The notes: a model not told the origin generated them from the sequence alone. A DNA stretch of 64,000 nt from Spongiimicrobium salis (GCF_043678055.1 NZ_JBHEQA010000002.1:496001-560000), one strand, 5' to 3'; shown: positions 26,269-35,269, counted from the stretch's first letter. Numbers and translations are program-made.

Positions 26269-27018
26269 TTAGATGCTGCTCACTATTTTTAAAAATTCAT
26301 TACGTTTTTCTTTACTCACGGAAACCGTCTTGTCATTATCGAGGATGACATAACCCCCATCGCTTTTAACATATTCTTTGATATATCTCAAATTCACCAA
26401 ATAAGATTTATGGGGTTTGTAAAAGTAGGGAATGGTGGAAAGTAGATCGGAGAAATATTTTAAGGGCTTGCTGATGAGCAGTTCACTTTGGTCTACCAAA
26501 TAGACCTTTGCATACATGCCCTCTCCTTCGAATAGGATAATGTCTTTTAATTCAACAAATTGTATTCCCGTAGACTTTGGAAGTCCATTTTTTTTAAATT
26601 CTTCCAGGGTCAAACTGTTTTTCAGTTCTTGTAATTTTTCATCGATTTGGGAATTGCCCAATAAAACGGAACATTTCTCAACAGCCTTTACCAATTTGGA
26701 GGCCCTTAAAGGTTTCAGTAAATAGTCTACCGCCGATAATTCAAAAGCTTGTAGGGCAAATTCATTGAATGCCGTAGTAAAAATAATTTCAAAAGTAAGC
26801 TCTTCAGGTTCCAAAAAATCTAGGAGCTCCAGGCCAGAATGCTGGGGCATCTCTATATCCAAAAACAGAATATTGGGTTTTACCTGCTTGATCAGGTCAA
26901 TACCCTCCAATAAAGAAGAAGCCATAAAAATCGTTTCAATTTTAGGGCAATTCTCTTCTAAGAGCACTTTGAGCAAATTCCTGGCCTTTGGCTCGTCATC
27001 AATAATTATTGTCTTCAT
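26269..27018 (-). CDS. LytTR-family response regulator (TCS4)
   Basis: This 249-residue regulator has a receiver with D7/D8, phospho-acceptor D54 in LFLDIEMPQHSG and lysine in YLLKPLRAS. A LytTR domain follows from about residue 150 (FYKPHKSYLVNLRYI and VSVSKEKRNEFL). Its start overlaps the end of the kinase gene by 20 bp. This regulator and its TPR kinase form a different subtype from the other pairs here. The next gene downstream is a cadherin/NHL lipoprotein, which is a likely target. Confidence 0.95.
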   Translation of the reverse strand: MKTIIIDDEPKARNLLKVLLEENCPKIETIFMASSLLEGIDLIKQVKPNILFLDIEMPQHSGLELLDFLEPEELTFEIIFTTAFNEFALQAFELSAVDYLLKPLRASKLVKAVEKCSVLLGNSQIDEKLQELKNSLTLEEFKKNGLPKSTGIQFVELKDIILFEGEGMYAKVYLVDQSELLISKPLKYFSDLLSTIPYFYKPHKSYLVNLRYIKEYVKSDGGYVILDNDKTVSVSKEKRNEFLKIVSSI

Positions 27019-28993
27019 GGATTTTTTTTATTGGTATGGTTATGATCACTTTGGTCCCCAAGGCATTTTCACCATCTTTTAAATCAATTATAGTGTATTC
27101 AATTTTTTCATTGGATTTTTCGGAAAAGAGACGCAATCTTTCCTGGATGGCATTGATTGAAAAGGATTTGTGTTGGCTCCTATTTTTGACTTTCATCTTT
27201 TTGGTTTCCTCCCTGCCTATACCATTATCTTCAATAACGCATAAAATGGTCTGTCCTTTTCCTTTTGTAAACGAAATTAAGAGTGTTCGCTTCCCTTCTT
27301 TGTGCAAGAGCCCATGTGTGATAGCATTCTCAACAAAGGGTTGAATGAGCATCGTTGGGATATGATATTCCTGTTGTTCCAAGGCATTGGAGAGGGATAC
27401 TTTATACCTAAAATTATCTTCAAATCGTAATGCTTCAAGGCTCAAATAAGTCTGAAGGCTATTTACCTCCTCTTCCAAGGTAATATATTCTGAATCGCTT
27501 TGAACCAGGTAGCGCCGAATCAAATCGGCAAATCTACCTAAATATTCACTGGCCGCTCCCCTATTATTGGTGATGATATAATCTTGTACAGAGTTTAGGG
27601 CATTAAAAATAAAATGGGGATTCATCTGAGCTTTTAATGCCCGTAATTCAGAATCTTGATACTGTTTTTCTAAAGTTAGTCTTTTTTTGGTTTCCTCCAA
27701 TTCCAAAGTGGTAAGGGCCATCTCTCTTTTAGCTCTTACCCTGCTTATATAAAAAAAGCCCGCTATCAATAACAATATAATAATTACCGAAGATGCTGTT
27801 AATAGTGTTCTGTTTTTTTGGTTTTCCAAGGTGATGATCGTAGCCTTTTTTTCTAAAATGTCCTTGTCGCGTTTTACTTTTTCCGTTTCAAATTTAACTT
27901 CTAAATTAGCGATAGCTTGGCGCTTTTCTATGCCAAGAATAGAGTCCGTTAGGGCAATGTCCATTTTTAAATACGCTAACGCTTTCTTTAGATTTCCTTT
28001 TTTTTCATAGAGATTGGCCAGCATTTTTTGATTATGGGAGAAAGATTTTAGGTTTTTGTGGTCTTCCAGTAGTTGCTGCGCCTTTAATAGAAATTGCTCT
28101 GCTCTGTAATATTCCCCCCATTGTATGGCGTTATTGCCCAAATTATTATATGCTAAGATGATTCCTGCATTACTTTGTAAATCTTCATAAAAATTCAACC
28201 CTTTTATAAAGTATTCATGCGCTTTTTCGTATTGTTTTTTCTTCTCAAAAATAGTACCGATATTGATGCTTAAATCGGCTAAACTCCTTGGATTGTTCTC
28301 TAGTTTTTCGGCAATTCTGGCATAGGATAATGCTTTGTCCAGCTGGTCGATTTTTTGTTTTGTGGCACATAGATTTATAGCGGTTGCTCTTACCAATGAT
28401 TTGTTTTTTTGGGTCTCGGGTTCATCATACACTTTTTCGAGCAGCATATCGGCTGTTTCCCATTCCTGCATACTAATATACACTCCGGCTAGATTGAATT
28501 TTGTAATCAGTTTCCGCATTTTAAACTTTTCCCCTTTACGATCAAAATAGGCTGCTATCTCATTAAAATATTTAATGGCATTTTGATAATCCCCTTTGGC
28601 TTTAAAGGCATTGGCCAAAGAGCTTTTCACAATATTGATATCCATACTATCCTTTAAACTAGAGTGTATTTGTAAAGAGGTATGGTAATGGATGATGGCA
28701 GAATCTAAATCTCCTTTTTTGCGATAGTATATGCCCAATTCCCTCTTAAAATTGGCTTCCTCTTTTAAGGATTTTGTGGAAGATGCCCTTAAAATTCCAG
28801 TTTTTACGACAAATAAATGCAAGGCAGCATTTCTATTCCGATAGAAATTTGCACTTTCATTAAGTTTTGAAAATGCCAGGCTATCATTTTCAATATTTTC
28901 AAAAATACCTTTTAAACTGTCTATGGCATGGATCTGCGCATGAGAATAGCACATAAAACAAGTGAGGCATATAGTAAGAAGTAATTTTCGCAT
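26999..28993 (-). CDS. TPR-domain LytS-type sensor kinase (TCS4)
   Basis: This 664-residue kinase has a signal peptide (MRKLLLTICLTCFMCYSHAQ), about eight TPR repeats in residues 60-370 facing the periplasm, a coiled-coil stretch, one transmembrane helix at about 398-415, a linker helix, and a His_kinase domain with H460 in MNPHFIFNALNSVQ, N-box ENAITHG and a glycine-rich GIGREETKK loop. The periplasmic TPR array is the likely sensing surface for a protein partner. I choose the ATG at 28993; another in-frame start is 9 bp upstream. Confidence 0.93.
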   Translation of the reverse strand: MRKLLLTICLTCFMCYSHAQIHAIDSLKGIFENIENDSLAFSKLNESANFYRNRNAALHLFVVKTGILRASSTKSLKEEANFKRELGIYYRKKGDLDSAIIHYHTSLQIHSSLKDSMDINIVKSSLANAFKAKGDYQNAIKYFNEIAAYFDRKGEKFKMRKLITKFNLAGVYISMQEWETADMLLEKVYDEPETQKNKSLVRATAINLCATKQKIDQLDKALSYARIAEKLENNPRSLADLSINIGTIFEKKKQYEKAHEYFIKGLNFYEDLQSNAGIILAYNNLGNNAIQWGEYYRAEQFLLKAQQLLEDHKNLKSFSHNQKMLANLYEKKGNLKKALAYLKMDIALTDSILGIEKRQAIANLEVKFETEKVKRDKDILEKKATIITLENQKNRTLLTASSVIIILLLIAGFFYISRVRAKREMALTTLELEETKKRLTLEKQYQDSELRALKAQMNPHFIFNALNSVQDYIITNNRGAASEYLGRFADLIRRYLVQSDSEYITLEEEVNSLQTYLSLEALRFEDNFRYKVSLSNALEQQEYHIPTMLIQPFVENAITHGLLHKEGKRTLLISFTKGKGQTILCVIEDNGIGREETKKMKVKNRSQHKSFSINAIQERLRLFSEKSNEKIEYTIIDLKDGENALGTKVIITIPIKKIHEDNNY

Positions 28994-29275
28994 TCGATAC
29001 AAGTAAAATGTTGGTAAACAAAAAACAATTCGGTTTACATGCTATTTTCCGGAAAAAAACAAAGTTCATTGTCAACTTGAGTTTCTTTTGTCTAGAGACC
29101 CATGAATTCAACATTATGATTTTCTTGCCACGGAACAATTTTTAAAACTACATTTTATTTTATTACCTAATTCTTTTTAACATATTAAATGGCAATACGG
29201 ATGTATTTAAGACAGAAGTATAACAAATCCGCGAATTAGGGAAAGACCGATGAAATTAAAAAAAGTAGGAAAAAA

Positions 29276-29542
29276 TTAGAGTCTAGCGTCAATTTTTTGA
29301 ATGAAAGCTCGCATTTCTACGGAGATATTGGACTCTTCAATCAGGAGTTTTCTTTTAATATTATTTTCGGTGAATTTCAGGCAATAGACAAAGGAATCCT
29401 GGATATCTTCGGACAAGGTCAAACGTGCAATTTTAATCACCTCAAAGGCCTTTCGCTCTTGCTCGGTCAATTCGGTTAACAGCAGGGTACATTCCTTTAT
29501 TTGACCTATAAAACCGCCAGTGCGAATACATTTTATATCCAT
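29276..29542 (-). CDS. Emfourin-like small protein (predicted metalloprotease inhibitor)
   Basis: This protein has 88 residues from the ATG at 29542 (100 if the in-frame ATG at 29578 is used). It opens with MDIKCIRTGGFIGQIKECTL, like the M-x-I-x-x-x-RSGGFAG start of emfourin proteins, and ends with an SFVYCLKF strand and an acidic IEESNISVEMRAFIQKI helix, as that family does. Emfourins inhibit M4 metalloproteases such as protealysin and are usually encoded beside them; no M4 protease gene is in this window. The match is by eye, so confidence is moderate. No signal peptide, so cytoplasmic. Confidence 0.6.
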   Translation of the reverse strand: MDIKCIRTGGFIGQIKECTLLLTELTEQERKAFEVIKIARLTLSEDIQDSFVYCLKFTENNIKRKLLIEESNISVEMRAFIQKIDARL

Positions 29543-29591
29543 AAATCCATTTCTTTCTGTTTCGCTAGAAGTATCCATGCCTCACTGATTA

Positions 29592-29622
29592 TTGAATAAG
29601 GGATCCTTATTTTTTAATAAGG
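29592..29622. promoter_or_regulatory. Repeated CTTATT(A/C)AA motif upstream of the emfourin-like gene
   Basis: On the minus strand CTTATTAAA (29621-29613) and CTTATTCAA (29600-29592) are 21 bp apart. The middle also contains an inverted copy: AATAAGG at 29595 and 29616 and CCTTATT at 29605. The same 9-mer with the same period occurs at 26228-26257, on the other side of TCS4. Confidence 0.45.
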
Positions 29623-29807
29623 TCGGTTTACCCAGAAAAAACTAGATCCCAATGCTAAAAAACACTCATGGATAGGGATTTCCTAAGTGATTCTAATTCG
29701 AGGATTGACCAGTTCCTGACAAAATTAAGGCGTTATGGACTTCAGAAAAATACCTGTTTGAGGGTATTTTAAGAAGATAACCCTCTATTTCCACATTCTT
29801 AACAGCT

Positions 29808-29871
29808 AAAAAAATCCCCCTTTCCCACCTATATGATAAGGGAGAAAGAGGGACATTTATAGATGGGGGAT
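29808..29871 (-). terminator. Terminator of the lipocalin/OmpA pair
   Basis: On the minus strand ATCCCCC and GGGGGAT pair, with an internal CTTTC/GAAAG-rich stem, and seven T residues follow. It lies 23 bp after the OmpA-like gene. The rest of the 29579-29893 gap shows only the repeat noted above. Confidence 0.75.
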
Positions 29872-29893
29872 CTTTCCTGAAATAAAACTTGGA

Positions 29894-30592
29894 TTAATTT
29901 CCAGCTTGTCTTGCGGCTTCTTTCTTCATCTTTTCGCTTGGAATCAACACAATATTCACCCTACGATTCTGTGAACGTCCTTCTGGTGTATCATTCGTGG
30001 CAATAGGGCTGGTTTCCCCGAACCAATTGGTGGTACTTCGGTAGTTGCTTACCCCTTTGGTAGTCAAATATGAAGTCACGGATTGCGCACGTTGCTTGGA
30101 CAGTGTCATATTATAAGTATCCGACCCCGTACTGTCTGTATGACCAATGACCAATATATTAGTATCTGGAAATTCAACCAACAAGCCCGCCATTTTGTCC
30201 AAAGTAACTTGTGAGGCCGCATTTACATCATATTTATTGGTGTCAAAATAAATGCCGCTATTTTCATCAAAAGTAACCACAATATCATCACCAACACGCT
30301 CTACTTTAGCGCCGGGTATTTCTTCTTCTATCCGTTGCGCATTTTTATCCATTTTATTTCCAATGAGCACACCTGCCGCACCTCCTACAACGCCACCTAT
30401 AATGGCTCCTATTTCTCCATTGCCTCCTTTGCCAATGTTGTTCCCCAAAATGGCACCTAAAACTGCTCCTCCTGTGGCACCTATCACGGCTCCTTTTTGT
30501 TTGTTGTTGGCGTTTTGTATGGCTTTACAGTTTGTAAAACCTACTAGTGTAATCCCTATGAGTACATAGGTAAATAGACGTTTAGCTTTCAT
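29894..30592 (-). CDS. OmpA-family lipoprotein with glycine zipper (YiaD-like)
   Basis: This 232-residue lipoprotein has lipobox TNC (about residue 22). A glycine-zipper region (residues 33-80, GAVIGATGGAVLGAILG and GAIIGGVVGGAAGVLIG) is followed by an OmpA C-terminal peptidoglycan-binding domain (about 100-225) with the NILVIGHTDSTG and LSKQRAQSVTSYL motifs that bind meso-diaminopimelate. It likely links the outer membrane to peptidoglycan. It lies 2 bp after the lipocalin-like gene, so they are co-transcribed, and the pair ends at a strong terminator. Confidence 0.93.
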   Translation of the reverse strand: MKAKRLFTYVLIGITLVGFTNCKAIQNANNKQKGAVIGATGGAVLGAILGNNIGKGGNGEIGAIIGGVVGGAAGVLIGNKMDKNAQRIEEEIPGAKVERVGDDIVVTFDENSGIYFDTNKYDVNAASQVTLDKMAGLLVEFPDTNILVIGHTDSTGSDTYNMTLSKQRAQSVTSYLTTKGVSNYRSTTNWFGETSPIATNDTPEGRSQNRRVNIVLIPSEKMKKEAARQAGN

Positions 30593-30594
30593 TT

Positions 30595-31077
30595 TTATTG
30601 AGTTTTAGAAAAGTTCATGGTAATTGTAAATGGTTTTCCATCTACTTGTAAAGTTTGTTGCCATTGCATGGCCGTATCACTGAGCGCAGTGAGGTTCAAT
30701 CTAAATCCAGAGGTTTTTTGTTTATCCGCTTTCCCTAATTTTGTAGTCGGCTTTAGCAAAAAGTCATACAAACCAGTTTGTGCGTTTATTTCTTGGATGG
30801 TAAATATAAATGGACGCTCCCCTGTGGCGCAACCTCCGTTATTAATGGAATACAGGCCTGAATTATTGTTGGGGATAAATTGCCAAGTACTCCCCTCAAA
30901 ACAATCTCTTGAGACATCTTGTAACAATTCTATGGAATAGGTCCCTGAAGCATTATGGGTTACATTGTCCAAGGTCCAATTGCCCTTCATGACACGTTTT
31001 GATTGAATAATTGTTTTTGAAGCATTACAGGAAACTAGCAACAAACTAATAACCAATAGTTTTACTATTTTTTGCAT
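30595..31077 (-). CDS. Lipocalin-like lipoprotein
   Basis: This 160-residue lipoprotein has lipobox LVSC (Cys17). The core starts MKGNWTLDNVTHNASGTYSI, with the G-x-W of lipocalin strand A, and continues with eight or so beta strands ending MQWQQTLQVDGKPFTITMNF. Two Cys pairs (C57 and C79 approximately) could form a disulfide. Lipocalin-like lipoproteins are often paired with OmpA-like proteins in Bacteroidota, as here, and are thought to bind lipids or small hydrophobic ligands. The 166-bp upstream region has a 22-bp-period repeat. Confidence 0.82.
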   Translation of the reverse strand: MQKIVKLLVISLLLVSCNASKTIIQSKRVMKGNWTLDNVTHNASGTYSIELLQDVSRDCFEGSTWQFIPNNNSGLYSINNGGCATGERPFIFTIQEINAQTGLYDFLLKPTTKLGKADKQKTSGFRLNLTALSDTAMQWQQTLQVDGKPFTITMNFSKTQ

Positions 31078-31181
31078 GTTTAAGTTTTTGAGTATTGATT
31101 ATAATTACGTTTTAACCCTGTCTATGGATGTCTTGAAAGCTTAAAAAATCTCATTGGGTAGCATTCTTTATGTTTTTTAAA

Positions 31182-31220
31182 AGGGTAAAGAATTGTATAC
31201 CATAACGTTAAGAATTTTAT
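31182..31220. promoter_or_regulatory. 22-bp direct repeat with a LytTR-consensus half-site
   Basis: GTAAAGAATTGTAT (31185-31198) and GTTAAGAATTTTAT (31207-31220) agree at 12 of 14 positions with a 22-bp period. The second includes AACGTTAAG (31204-31212), which fits the published LytTR half-site pattern [TA][AC][CA]GTTN[AG][TG]; the first fits it only partly. It lies upstream of the lipocalin/OmpA pair (start 31077). Confidence 0.5.
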
Positions 31221-31243
31221 GGGTTTGCCGTGAAAAACCTTCA

Positions 31244-32305
31244 CTAGGGAGTCATGGCCTTTCGATAAGCAGAGGGTGTTTTACCTTCGAATTTCTTAAA
31301 AGCACCATTAAAAGAAGATAGACTACTAAAGCCCGTGTCAAAAGCAATAGATGCAATGGTATACTGTTGGTGGTCACTATGGCTCAACATTTCTTTTGCC
31401 CGTTCAATACGGTAATGGTTGATGAAATCATTAAAATTTTGTTGGGCATATTGATTGATGATTTCGGAAGTTTTTTGAGTGCTCTTTCCGAGAAGCTTGC
31501 TTAGGCTGGAAAGAGAAATATCTGGTGCTAAATATAATTCTTTCTCTTCGGTCAGGGCTTTGATTTCGGCAAATAAAAGGGCATCATCATTCATTTGGAA
31601 CGCATTTCCGTCCAGATCAAGTATTTTTAGACGAAAAGCTTTATAGCTAAGCCAATACACCACAATAGAATACATCAGCGGACCTATAACATAGGGGACG
31701 GCTTCTTCAATGATATTTAAGGCATAGGAAATCCAGATGAGGCCAAATCCCAATACGAGCAGTTGAAGCCACTGCAGGATTGCTTTTTGGGATTTGGTCT
31801 TTTGTAAGCCTTTGTAACGCTTCTTTATTTTACGTAAAAGTCGAACGCCCAGAAGAATGTAAAATGCCAAGTGGCAATAAATGAAAATAATGGTGCTTGC
31901 AAATACAATAATGGCCCGATTATTTTCAGGATTAAACCAATCGGTGCGTATGAAAAAACTCATGAACAAGACCAAGCCAAAAGGCACCCACTCCAAAAAA
32001 GTATAGCTGGACAGTTTAAAATTTGGAGTGGTCATCCCCACTATATACCAACGCAACAACGGGCCTATAGCCAATAGAAATGCCAACCCAATAAATATAA
32101 ATAAGGGTTCTAGGTTTTCTCCAAAATGCAGCATCACGGATTTACCGATCCGGAAAGCCATAAAAATGAGCAACAAGCCCAATATCAAAAGAACCTTGCT
32201 TTTTTTTCTCTTAAAGAAACACAGATAAATTCCAATGAGCAATCCGTGCAAAAGGCCCGCACTGCTAATGATGATTAGAAAGATATCTGAAAATTGCAAT
32301 GACAA
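31244..32305 (-). CDS. Membrane-bound AraC-family regulator
   Basis: This 353-residue protein has about seven transmembrane helices in residues 5-220, then a cytoplasmic AraC double helix-turn-helix at about 250-350 (LSSLSKLLGKSTQKTSEIIN and IASIAFDTGFSSLSSFNGAFKK). The start codon is TTG at 32305, since no ATG precedes the first helix. Same domain plan as the regulator at 39495. It could signal directly from the membrane to DNA. Its start is 17 bp after the stop of the PfpI-like gene, so they may be one transcript. Confidence 0.88.
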   Translation of the reverse strand: MSLQFSDIFLIIISSAGLLHGLLIGIYLCFFKRKKSKVLLILGLLLIFMAFRIGKSVMLHFGENLEPLFIFIGLAFLLAIGPLLRWYIVGMTTPNFKLSSYTFLEWVPFGLVLFMSFFIRTDWFNPENNRAIIVFASTIIFIYCHLAFYILLGVRLLRKIKKRYKGLQKTKSQKAILQWLQLLVLGFGLIWISYALNIIEEAVPYVIGPLMYSIVVYWLSYKAFRLKILDLDGNAFQMNDDALLFAEIKALTEEKELYLAPDISLSSLSKLLGKSTQKTSEIINQYAQQNFNDFINHYRIERAKEMLSHSDHQQYTIASIAFDTGFSSLSSFNGAFKKFEGKTPSAYRKAMTP

Positions 32306-32322
32306 ATTTTTCTCAAATGTAA

Positions 32323-33426
32323 CTATAATTCAGAGGAAGTAAAATCATATTTTTCGGCATGGGATACCAACGATAGTATCTCCGAAAACTGGGCAATATT
32401 GCCTTTCATGGCGGCCACTATACTATGTTGCGCCAGTAATATTCGTTTTACAGGTTTCTTTTCCCCTGCCATTTTTTCAATCATTTCTTTCGCCTTTTTT
32501 ATGCCCTGTGCTTCATATATCGATAGTATTTTTACTGCATTCTCCTCATCTGTAATTCTTCTGGTCTTAGGTTCATAACCTAACTGCTGGATCATAGTTT
32601 CTGCCAAGGCCCATACGGACCAAGGGTTCTGCCCCGTAATGATATTGGTATCATGGCTTATTTTTTCCAAATACATAGTTCCCTCATCAAAACGAGCGCC
32701 TTGGGTGGTTAATTTATCCTGTAATAAAAATGGAAAAATAGCTTCGGCATCCGGGATAAGAAGCAGTTCTTCCTCATTGGTAAAGGCACTTATTTTTTTT
32801 CCTTCGATCATGGGTCTTCCATTATCCAAGGTAACGTTGACCAAAGCCGCCGGGCCATGACATACCGCACCAATGAGCTTGTTGGATTGGTAATAGTCCC
32901 GCACAATAGCCTGTATGGTCGTATTTTTAGGGAAGTCGAACATAGCCCCCTTTCCACCTACAAAATAGATGGCTTCATAAGCTTCCGGATTTACCTTGGC
33001 AATAGGGATGGTATGCGTAGTTTTGTATTGGGCCAAGGAATCGTTTAAAAAAGCAAAATCAAAGGGCCCCATGTCGTCATCGTCTATAATTACTGGAGAC
33101 TTCCCTCCTAACGGACTTGCAATATCTACACTAAAACCGTTTGCTTCAAACACAAAATAGGCCCTAGCCAATTCTGTGAGTTCATAGCCTGTAATTTTAC
33201 CACTGCTTCCCATAGTATCCGTGCTGGTGACTACTGCCAAGATTTTACCCCTTTTGGCTACTTTGTTTTCTGATAGATAGGACAAGTCTTTTATTTGCGT
33301 GCTCTCTAATTGTGCATTTTTGGAAGGCAATAGGCTCATAAACCAGAATCCGAATAAAAAGAGCAAAACAATAAGACTGGCAACTGCGACCAATATCCAT
33401 TTAAGGATGCGATATTTTTTAAACAT
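32323..33426 (-). CDS. Membrane-anchored PfpI/DJ-1-like protein
   Basis: This 367-residue protein uses the ATG at 33426. One N-terminal transmembrane helix (about residues 8-28) anchors a DJ-1/PfpI domain (residues 55-270) with nucleophile-elbow Cys189 in LIGAVCHGPAAL and an acidic DDDD loop near residue 110, as in Hsp31/YajL-like glyoxalase or chaperone proteins. A further C-terminal 80 residues are helical and unrecognised. The domain faces the periplasm. Reaction not predictable: PfpI-type proteins include peptidases, deglycases and chaperones. Co-directional with the AraC regulator at 31244. Confidence 0.85.
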   Translation of the reverse strand: MFKKYRILKWILVAVASLIVLLFLFGFWFMSLLPSKNAQLESTQIKDLSYLSENKVAKRGKILAVVTSTDTMGSSGKITGYELTELARAYFVFEANGFSVDIASPLGGKSPVIIDDDDMGPFDFAFLNDSLAQYKTTHTIPIAKVNPEAYEAIYFVGGKGAMFDFPKNTTIQAIVRDYYQSNKLIGAVCHGPAALVNVTLDNGRPMIEGKKISAFTNEEELLLIPDAEAIFPFLLQDKLTTQGARFDEGTMYLEKISHDTNIITGQNPWSVWALAETMIQQLGYEPKTRRITDEENAVKILSIYEAQGIKKAKEMIEKMAGEKKPVKRILLAQHSIVAAMKGNIAQFSEILSLVSHAEKYDFTSSEL

Positions 33427-33537
33427 AATACTTCTTTTAAAGCCGCTAAATACGGCAAAGAAGTCTGGATACACTGTAGAAATGATAATTCCGTCAGTCT
33501 AAAAGATAATTTCAAAAGGACAAAGAAGTGCTGGATG

Positions 33538-34236
33538 TTATAAACGCGCTATAAGTTTATTGCCTATAATGGATTGGTATACCTTATTTCGAAGCGTTCT
33601 ACTTATTTTAATTTTGGTTTCCCCCACATAAATTAGATTCCCTTCAAGTTTAGTAATATGACTTACACCCACTAAATAATAGCGATGTACCCGTATGAAC
33701 TTATCCTTGGGCAACTCTTCTTCAATATGCTTTAATGATATCAATGTCAAATACTTGGTATCCAAGGTATGGATATGAATATAGTCATTGGCCGTTTCAA
33801 TATAGGTAATAGCATCAATAAAGATCTTAATGATCATCCCGTTGGATTTAATGAAGATATGATGCTTTATAGTCTCTTCTTTTGGGCTTTCAATTTCGCC
33901 CACCTTATTCACTGCTTTCAAAAACCTTTGATACGAAAAAGGTTTTAACAAAAAGTCTACTGCGTTTAATTCAAAACCATCAAGGGCAAACTTTCGATGT
34001 GCCGTAGTAAAAATAACCTGAGGAGGACTAGAAATGGCATGTAGCAGATCAATACCTGTCATATCGGGCATTTGGATATCGAGAAACAGGATATCCACAG
34101 TTTTCTGCTTGAGTAGCTCCATAGCCTCCATAGCCGATGGCAGGGAACCGATATGTTCTAAAAAAGGCGTTTGTTCTACAAAATCCTCCAAGCCTCTACG
34201 AGCCAGGGGCTCATCATCAACGATCAAACATTTCAT
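33538..34236 (-). CDS. LytTR-family response regulator (TCS5)
   Basis: This 232-residue regulator begins at the ATG at 34236 (MKCLIVDDEP), matching its paralogs; another in-frame ATG lies 6 bp upstream. The receiver has phospho-acceptor D53 (of this start) in LFLDIQMPDMTG and the KPFSYQR switch region. The LytTR domain begins near residue 128 (FIRVHRYYLVGVSHI); the usual R-x-H-x-S is here R-x-H-x-Y, a small change. The start overlaps the kinase stop by 20 bp. Next downstream are a PfpI-like protein and an AraC regulator; no ABC exporter is adjacent. Confidence 0.95.
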   Translation of the reverse strand: MKCLIVDDEPLARRGLEDFVEQTPFLEHIGSLPSAMEAMELLKQKTVDILFLDIQMPDMTGIDLLHAISSPPQVIFTTAHRKFALDGFELNAVDFLLKPFSYQRFLKAVNKVGEIESPKEETIKHHIFIKSNGMIIKIFIDAITYIETANDYIHIHTLDTKYLTLISLKHIEEELPKDKFIRVHRYYLVGVSHITKLEGNLIYVGETKIKISRTLRNKVYQSIIGNKLIARL

Positions 34237-35269
34237 CTTCATGTAATTGGATTTTTAAGTGTACCGTGAACTTGGAATTTTGACAAATAATATCCAAGAG
34301 ATGTCTATTGGGATAAATCAGCTCCAATCTTCTTTTTACATTGGCAAGACCAATCCCACTGCTCTCGGTATATTTTTTTTGGCGATTTTCATTGGAAATG
34401 CTGTTCTCCACACTAAAATTCAAAGTGGTATCATGTTCAATATGGGATTGAACGTGTATCCGATATCCTTGACTACTTTGCCCATGCTTGAAAGCATTTT
34501 CAATAATGGGCAGTAAGAGCATTGGAGAAATGGCCAATTGCTTTTGGATAACGGGAAAGGAATAGGCTACCTCTACTAAATCTTCATGTCGGATTTTCTC
34601 AATACTGATGTAGTTCCTTAAGTTCTCAAATTCACGCTCCAGTGCAATACTCTTTTTAGTGGCCTCATATAGTTGATGGCTTAGTATTTCTGAAAATTGA
34701 AGTAACATTTCCTTTCCTCCTTTTAGGTTTTTGCCCAGCATAACATAGATACTGTTTAATGAATTAAAAAGAAAATGAGGATTTATCTGGTTCTTCAATA
34801 AACGCAATTCCGTTTCCAATTGCTTTTGCTCGATTTCCTTCATGGATTGATCTTTTCTGTACCAAGCATCTGTTAGAAATAAGGTCATGGAGAGCCCCAA
34901 TACTAGAATGACTTCAGTGGCAATAGCTATTTTTCCGGGAATACTTTCAAAAAAGGCTGCGGTAGGCAAATATATATTGATGACTTCAAAATAAAAGGAA
35001 AGATAATATGAGGTAAAAAAAGTGATTCCTAAAATACTACCAATGAGGGAAAAAATATAGCGGGGAATTTTTTTTCTAAATAGAAATTTGGGCATTAAAA
35101 CATATAAGTTGAAGTATACCAAAATAGCATAGGGCAGAAAAGTAACACTATTTGTTTCTATATTTTCTAATAGGTCATTATGGTAATTAAGGTCATGGAC
35201 ACTCCAGAGCAGTAGAAATAGTATCCAAAACACGCCATGCTTCATCTGCTTACTAAAATTCATATTCAT
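34217..35269 (-). CDS. LytS-type sensor histidine kinase (TCS5)
   Basis: This 350-residue kinase has four transmembrane helices (about 12-26, 44-60, 72-98 and 115-135). The His_kinase domain has phospho-acceptor H165 in INPHFLFNSLNSIYVM, N-box ENAFKHG and G-box GIGLANVKRRLEL. The third and fourth helices leave a loop of roughly 15 residues outside, so no large sensor domain. The next gene upstream on the same strand is the amidohydrolase, whose stop is 55 bp before this start, so co-transcription is possible. Confidence 0.93.
   Translation of the reverse strand: MNMNFSKQMKHGVFWILFLLLWSVHDLNYHNDLLENIETNSVTFLPYAILVYFNLYVLMPKFLFRKKIPRYIFSLIGSILGITFFTSYYLSFYFEVINIYLPTAAFFESIPGKIAIATEVILVLGLSMTLFLTDAWYRKDQSMKEIEQKQLETELRLLKNQINPHFLFNSLNSIYVMLGKNLKGGKEMLLQFSEILSHQLYEATKKSIALEREFENLRNYISIEKIRHEDLVEVAYSFPVIQKQLAISPMLLLPIIENAFKHGQSSQGYRIHVQSHIEHDTTLNFSVENSISNENRQKKYTESSGIGLANVKRRLELIYPNRHLLDIICQNSKFTVHLKIQLHEDEMFDR

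Noticed and set aside
32314..32321. Perfect minus-strand -7 box (TACATTTG) before the AraC gene at 31244
   Set aside because: It is only 8 bp from the TTG start, too close to give a usable leader, and the gene probably runs on from the PfpI-like gene.
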